From NCBI GenBank assembly GCA_937991645.1, contig CALKPL010000025.1, forward strand, positions 248,001 through 312,000: a stretch of 64,000 bases of DNA, read 5' to 3'. The notes beneath the pieces were generated by a model. The model was not told the origin of the DNA. It saw only the letters and a program-made list of their open reading frames with translations, and ran no database searches. Shown piece by piece: positions 60,955 through 64,000 of this stretch (position 1 is its first letter; every line of letters begins with the position of its first letter). The DNA is from UMGS1783 sp900555065. GTDB lineage: Bacteria > Bacillota > Clostridia > Oscillospirales > UMGS1783. Position numbers and translations under genes: made by a program.

Positions 60955-62802
60955 TCAACCCTCGTTGCAGAGAGCCTCAAATTCCTCGCCGCTTATTTTT
61001 TCCTTTTCCAGCAACGCCTGTGCGACTTTGTCGAGCACGGCACGGCGGCGTTCCAGAATCTCCTTGGCACGTGCGGCGGCCTTGTCAATAAAGTTACGGA
61101 TCTCTTCGTCGATGGCGGCGGCAATCTTTTCGGAGTAGTTGCGAGATACCGCAAAGTCGCGGCCCAAGAACACCTCGTCCTGTCCGGAACCGAATACGAC
61201 GGGACCGAGACGGTCGCTCATGCCGTATTTGGTCACCATTTGACGGGCAATATTCGTTGCGCGCTCCAGGTCGTTGGACGCGCCGGTCGAAATATCATCC
61301 AGCGAGATCTGCTCTGCGACGCGGCCGCCCAGCAGAATGACCATACGGTCCTCCATTTCACCCTTGGACATATAGAACTTATCCTCTGTGGGCAGGTGGA
61401 GCGTATATCCGCCGGCCATCCCACGCGGAATGATGGAGATTTCATGCACCTTGTCATGGTCCGGCATATCGATTGTGACGAGGGCATGCCCCGCCTCGTG
61501 ATAGGCAGTGAGCTTGCGCTCCTTGTCGCTGATGACTTTATTTTTCTTTTCTACGCCCATCATCACCTTAATAATGGAGCGCTCAATATCTTCCATACTG
61601 ATACTGTGCTTGCCGTTTCTGGCGGCGAGCAGGGCCGCTTCGTTGAGCACATTTTCCAAGTCGGCGCCGGAAAATCCAGCCGTCGTCTTTGCTATGATGT
61701 CCAGCTTTACGTCGTCGTCGAGCTTCTTGTTGCGCGCGTGCAGCTTGAGAATGCCCTCCCTGCCCTTCACGTCGGGCAGGTTAATAACGACTTGCCGGTC
61801 AAACCGGCCGGGACGCAGCAACGCGGGGTCCAGTACGTCGGGGCGGTTGGTCGCCGCAATGATGATGACACCCTCATTTTTGGAAAAGCCGTCCATTTCC
61901 ACAAGCAGCTGGTTGAGGGTCTGTTCGCGTTCGTCATGGCCGCCGCCCAGACCCGCGCCGCGCTGGCGGCCGACCGCGTCGATTTCATCAATAAAGATGA
62001 TGGAAGGGGCGACTTTTTTCGCCTGGTCGAACAGATCGCGGACGCGGGACGCGCCCACGCCTACATACAGCTCCACAAAATCGGAGCCGGTAATGCTGAA
62101 GAAGGGGACGCGCGCCTCACCCGCCACGGCACGTGCAAACAGGGTTTTACCATTGCCCGGCGGGCCTACAAGTATGATGCCTTTGGGGATTCGTGCGCCC
62201 AGTTCGGTAAATTTCTGCGGGTTTTTTAGAAATTCTACGATTTCAGCCAGTTCCTCTTTTTCTTCCTCGGCGCCGGCGACGTCGTCAAACGTGACGCGGT
62301 TCTTATCGTCCGCATTCGTCTTGGTGCGCGCCTTGGTGAAGGAAGCGGCCTTACCCGTGCCGGCACCGCCCATCTGGTTGAACATTACATAGAAAATACC
62401 GCCCATGATCACCAGAATGATGACATACGGCAGGATACTCTGCCACCACGGGATACCGGCTTCCGGCATGATGTCGTAGCTCTCGATCGTCTTGTTCTCA
62501 AACTGTTCGGCGATGGTGTCGCCCACGTCCAGGATAAACAGCTCCACGCTGTAGAGCTTAAATTCCTTCTTCAGTTCGTTTTTGTTTTTGACCGGGTTTT
62601 CCGGGTCTTCCTTTAATGTATAGGAAAGGTTATTGCCCTCAATTACAAAATCATTTACTTTACCTTCCCGAAAATGGGTAAGGACAGTGGAATATGTGAG
62701 TTTTTCCTGATTCGTACCGGAATCAAACAGGAAATTTGCCAGCAATATCAGTATCAATACGCCGACAAAAAACCATATGCTTCCGCCGCTCTTCTTTTTC
62801 AA
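60955..62802 (-). CDS. ftsH: ATP-dependent zinc metalloprotease FtsH
   Basis: A 615-residue membrane AAA+ protease. Two N-terminal membrane helices flank an extracytoplasmic domain (about residues 10-145); then Walker A GPPGNGKT (usually GTGKT), Walker B IIFIDEIDAVGRQ, SRH around RPDVLDPALLRPGRFD, and the zinc site HEAGH. The start is TTG (62802): AAAGGAGG lies 9 nt upstream. An ATG at 62826 would overlap hpt. It degrades misfolded membrane and regulatory proteins. It sits in the tilS-hpt-ftsH order of Firmicutes. Confidence 0.97.
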   Translation of the reverse strand: MKKKSGGSIWFFVGVLILILLANFLFDSGTNQEKLTYSTVLTHFREGKVNDFVIEGNNLSYTLKEDPENPVKNKNELKKEFKLYSVELFILDVGDTIAEQFENKTIESYDIMPEAGIPWWQSILPYVIILVIMGGIFYVMFNQMGGAGTGKAASFTKARTKTNADDKNRVTFDDVAGAEEEKEELAEIVEFLKNPQKFTELGARIPKGIILVGPPGNGKTLFARAVAGEARVPFFSITGSDFVELYVGVGASRVRDLFDQAKKVAPSIIFIDEIDAVGRQRGAGLGGGHDEREQTLNQLLVEMDGFSKNEGVIIIAATNRPDVLDPALLRPGRFDRQVVINLPDVKGREGILKLHARNKKLDDDVKLDIIAKTTAGFSGADLENVLNEAALLAARNGKHSISMEDIERSIIKVMMGVEKKNKVISDKERKLTAYHEAGHALVTIDMPDHDKVHEISIIPRGMAGGYTLHLPTEDKFYMSKGEMEDRMVILLGGRVAEQISLDDISTGASNDLERATNIARQMVTKYGMSDRLGPVVFGSGQDEVFLGRDFAVSRNYSEKIAAAIDEEIRNFIDKAAARAKEILERRRAVLDKVAQALLEKEKISGEEFEALCNEG

Positions 62803-62803
62803 G

Positions 62804-63367
62804 TTACTTATCCTCCTTTGTCCCATCCGACTTCATATATACTTCCCGCTTTAATATCCCGACAAAGGGCAGGTTGCGATACCGCTCGTCATAGTCTAAC
62901 CCATATCCGACCACAAATTCATCCGGTATCTCAAAACCCTCGTAATCCAGCTGTACGGGAATTTTACGGCGATCGGGCTTGTTCAGCAGCGCGCACAGTT
63001 TGAGCGATGCGGGATGACGCTGCTTCATCAGGTCTATAACGTGGCTCAGCGTCACGCCGCTGTCCAGGATATCCTCCACAAGCAGTACGTCCTTGCCTGA
63101 TATATCCACGTCCATGTCCTTAATGATCTTGGCGGAACCCGTCGTCTGCGTGCCGGAACCGTAACTGGATACGTACATGAAATCAATCGACAACGGCAGA
63201 TCGATATGCCGGATCAGATCGGACATAAAAACACACGAGCCTTTCAATATGCTTACAAGCAGCAGATCCTTGCCCTGATAGTCCTCTGTAATCCGTTTCC
63301 CCAGCTCCTCTATCTTTTCCCGGAGCGCCTGCTCCGATACAAGAATCCGCCCTATGTTATCCTTCAT
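62804..63367 (-). CDS. hpt: Hypoxanthine phosphoribosyltransferase
   Basis: A 187-residue purine salvage enzyme with the PRPP motif VLLVEDILDSGVTL, the SSYGSGTQTTG loop and DEFVVGYGLDYDERYRNLPF. It overlaps tilS by 11 nt and is separated from ftsH by one nucleotide, so the three genes are one operon. Confidence 0.96.
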   Translation of the reverse strand: MKDNIGRILVSEQALREKIEELGKRITEDYQGKDLLLVSILKGSCVFMSDLIRHIDLPLSIDFMYVSSYGSGTQTTGSAKIIKDMDVDISGKDVLLVEDILDSGVTLSHVIDLMKQRHPASLKLCALLNKPDRRKIPVQLDYEGFEIPDEFVVGYGLDYDERYRNLPFVGILKREVYMKSDGTKEDK

Positions 63368-64000
63368 TTGAAATCTCCTTTATGTATATGTTCAAATATT
63401 GCGTTGTCGCGTGATCGGGCCGGCAGTCTGCCGAAGGGCCTATACCGTTGATCCAGGCAATATGCGCGCCCGCCGCAAGCAGAGGGTTGCCGCCGCGCAC
63501 CCGCAGCGGAATCTTGCGGTCGGTATACAGGCGGCGCACAGGCTTGGAACCCACGCCGGGAATGGTGAACCGGTCGCCGCTGCGCATGGCGCGGATTTGA
63601 AGCGTGCGCGGAAGCTTTTTATAATCAAGCGCGTTTAGCGGGTTGGCGTGCCGCCGGTCTTCCAGCCGAAGCGAAATACGCCACGCGCCAAATACACAGG
63701 ATGCGCCGGGCTGCACGGAGACAGGCTCCGGTACGGCTGCGGATACGGGACTTGTCCCCACATGGAGCGCGCCGTATTGCAGTTCGCAGAACACCGCCCC
63801 GCTCAGCTGGGTACGGCTGCCGGTACGACCGGTCTGCACGAGTTCTTCTATAGTATGCATATGCGCCTGATCATATGTTATGCCCGTGCGATCTAAAAGA
63901 AACTGCTTGAGTATCCGGTAGCGCACAGGCTTTGACAGGCCTTTGATCACGGAAACGCGGAGGGCTTCCCCCATCGCCGCTGCGCGATATGCCGCCGCCG
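63357..64000 (-). CDS. tilS: tRNA(Ile)-lysidine synthase TilS, C-terminal part (start outside window)
   Basis: The frame is open to the right edge; about 214 codons are visible. They contain the substrate-binding and C-terminal domains: IRAMRSGDRFTIPGVGSKPV near the end, then LYTDRKIPLRVR and AWINGIGPSADCR. The N-terminal ATP-pyrophosphatase (SGGxDS) domain must lie beyond the edge. TilS modifies C34 of the AUA-decoding tRNA-Ile to lysidine. The next gene in the edge direction is not visible. Confidence 0.9.
   Translation of the reverse strand, partial: AAAYRAAAMGEALRVSVIKGLSKPVRYRILKQFLLDRTGITYDQAHMHTIEELVQTGRTGSRTQLSGAVFCELQYGALHVGTSPVSAAVPEPVSVQPGASCVFGAWRISLRLEDRRHANPLNALDYKKLPRTLQIRAMRSGDRFTIPGVGSKPVRRLYTDRKIPLRVRGGNPLLAAGAHIAWINGIGPSADCRPDHATTQYLNIYIKEISNEG

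Noticed and set aside
1..64000. Insertion sequences, prophage, toxin-antitoxin pairs or defence systems
   Set aside because: No transposase, integrase, phage structural or defence gene was recognised in any frame.

Overview
The window reads as chromosome of an anaerobic, endospore-forming Firmicute of the class Clostridia, probably an intestinal Oscillospirales/Christensenellales-type organism. The evidence is sporulation genes (spoIVB next to spo0A, yabP, yabQ, a SpoVB-type flippase, bofA), ferredoxin-linked 2-oxoacid oxidoreductases in place of dehydrogenases, an oxygen-sensitive class I fumarase subunit, and glycoside hydrolases with surface proteins typical of gut glycan users. Taxonomy is inferred from gene content only. 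Most genes are on the minus strand.

Layout. 0-7 kb (minus): a cut-off Cys-rich protein, uvrC, luxS, HPr, a four-subunit 2-oxoacid:ferredoxin oxidoreductase, a MinD-like ATPase and a SLOG-fold protein. 7-9.3 kb (plus): spoIVB-spo0A. 9.3-16.6 kb (minus): orphan fumarase alpha subunit, trxB, then the conserved 'yab' sporulation/division block (flippase-mazG-HU-rqcP-Nudix-yabP-yabQ-divIC-S1 protein). 16.7-22.5 kb: mtnN, a FemAB ligase, YetF/DUF4363 pair, an MFS permease and an FNT channel. 22.5-32.5 kb: a complete de novo UMP operon, pyrC-carA-carB-pyrK-pyrD-pyrF-pyrE-pyrB-pyrI. 32.7-37.2 kb: gap, an unusual sensor kinase and argS. 37.2-37.5 kb: a probable structured RNA. 37.6-41.3 kb: a GH36-type enzyme, a DUF3892 protein and two alkylation-repair enzymes. 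41.4-48.5 kb: an aromatic 2-oxoacid/aryl-CoA cluster (ACT protein, two PaaK ligases around iorAB, Na+ symporter). 48.7-49.6 kb: bofA and a DUF4830 protein. 49.7-60.7 kb: a glycan locus (GH127-type, two GH36-type enzymes, two surface proteins, AraC regulator). 61-64 kb: ftsH-hpt-tilS, the usual neighbours of the yab block, here about 44 kb away from it.

How it fits together. The pyr operon encodes all six steps to UMP plus the allosteric PyrI subunit, with a very short leader and no visible PyrR attenuator. SpoIVB, BofA, Spo0A and the yab genes serve sporulation. mtnN and luxS together complete SAH detoxification. Both oxidoreductase clusters feed reduced ferredoxin and acyl- or aryl-CoA metabolism. 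The 49.7-60.7 kb locus looks accessory: by eye its base composition and codon use differ from the core, it has its own AraC regulator, and it contains a surface protein with a nearly perfect 423-bp in-frame tandem duplication.

The observations I rate highest are the structured-RNA candidate upstream of argS, an orphan promoter-plus-terminator unit between trxB and the S1 gene, the undescribed surface module in three copies, the 12-bp-arm palindrome upstream of the symporter, and atypical phosphorelay residues in Spo0A and in the kinase at 34 kb. No tRNA, rRNA, insertion sequence, prophage or CRISPR array was seen.
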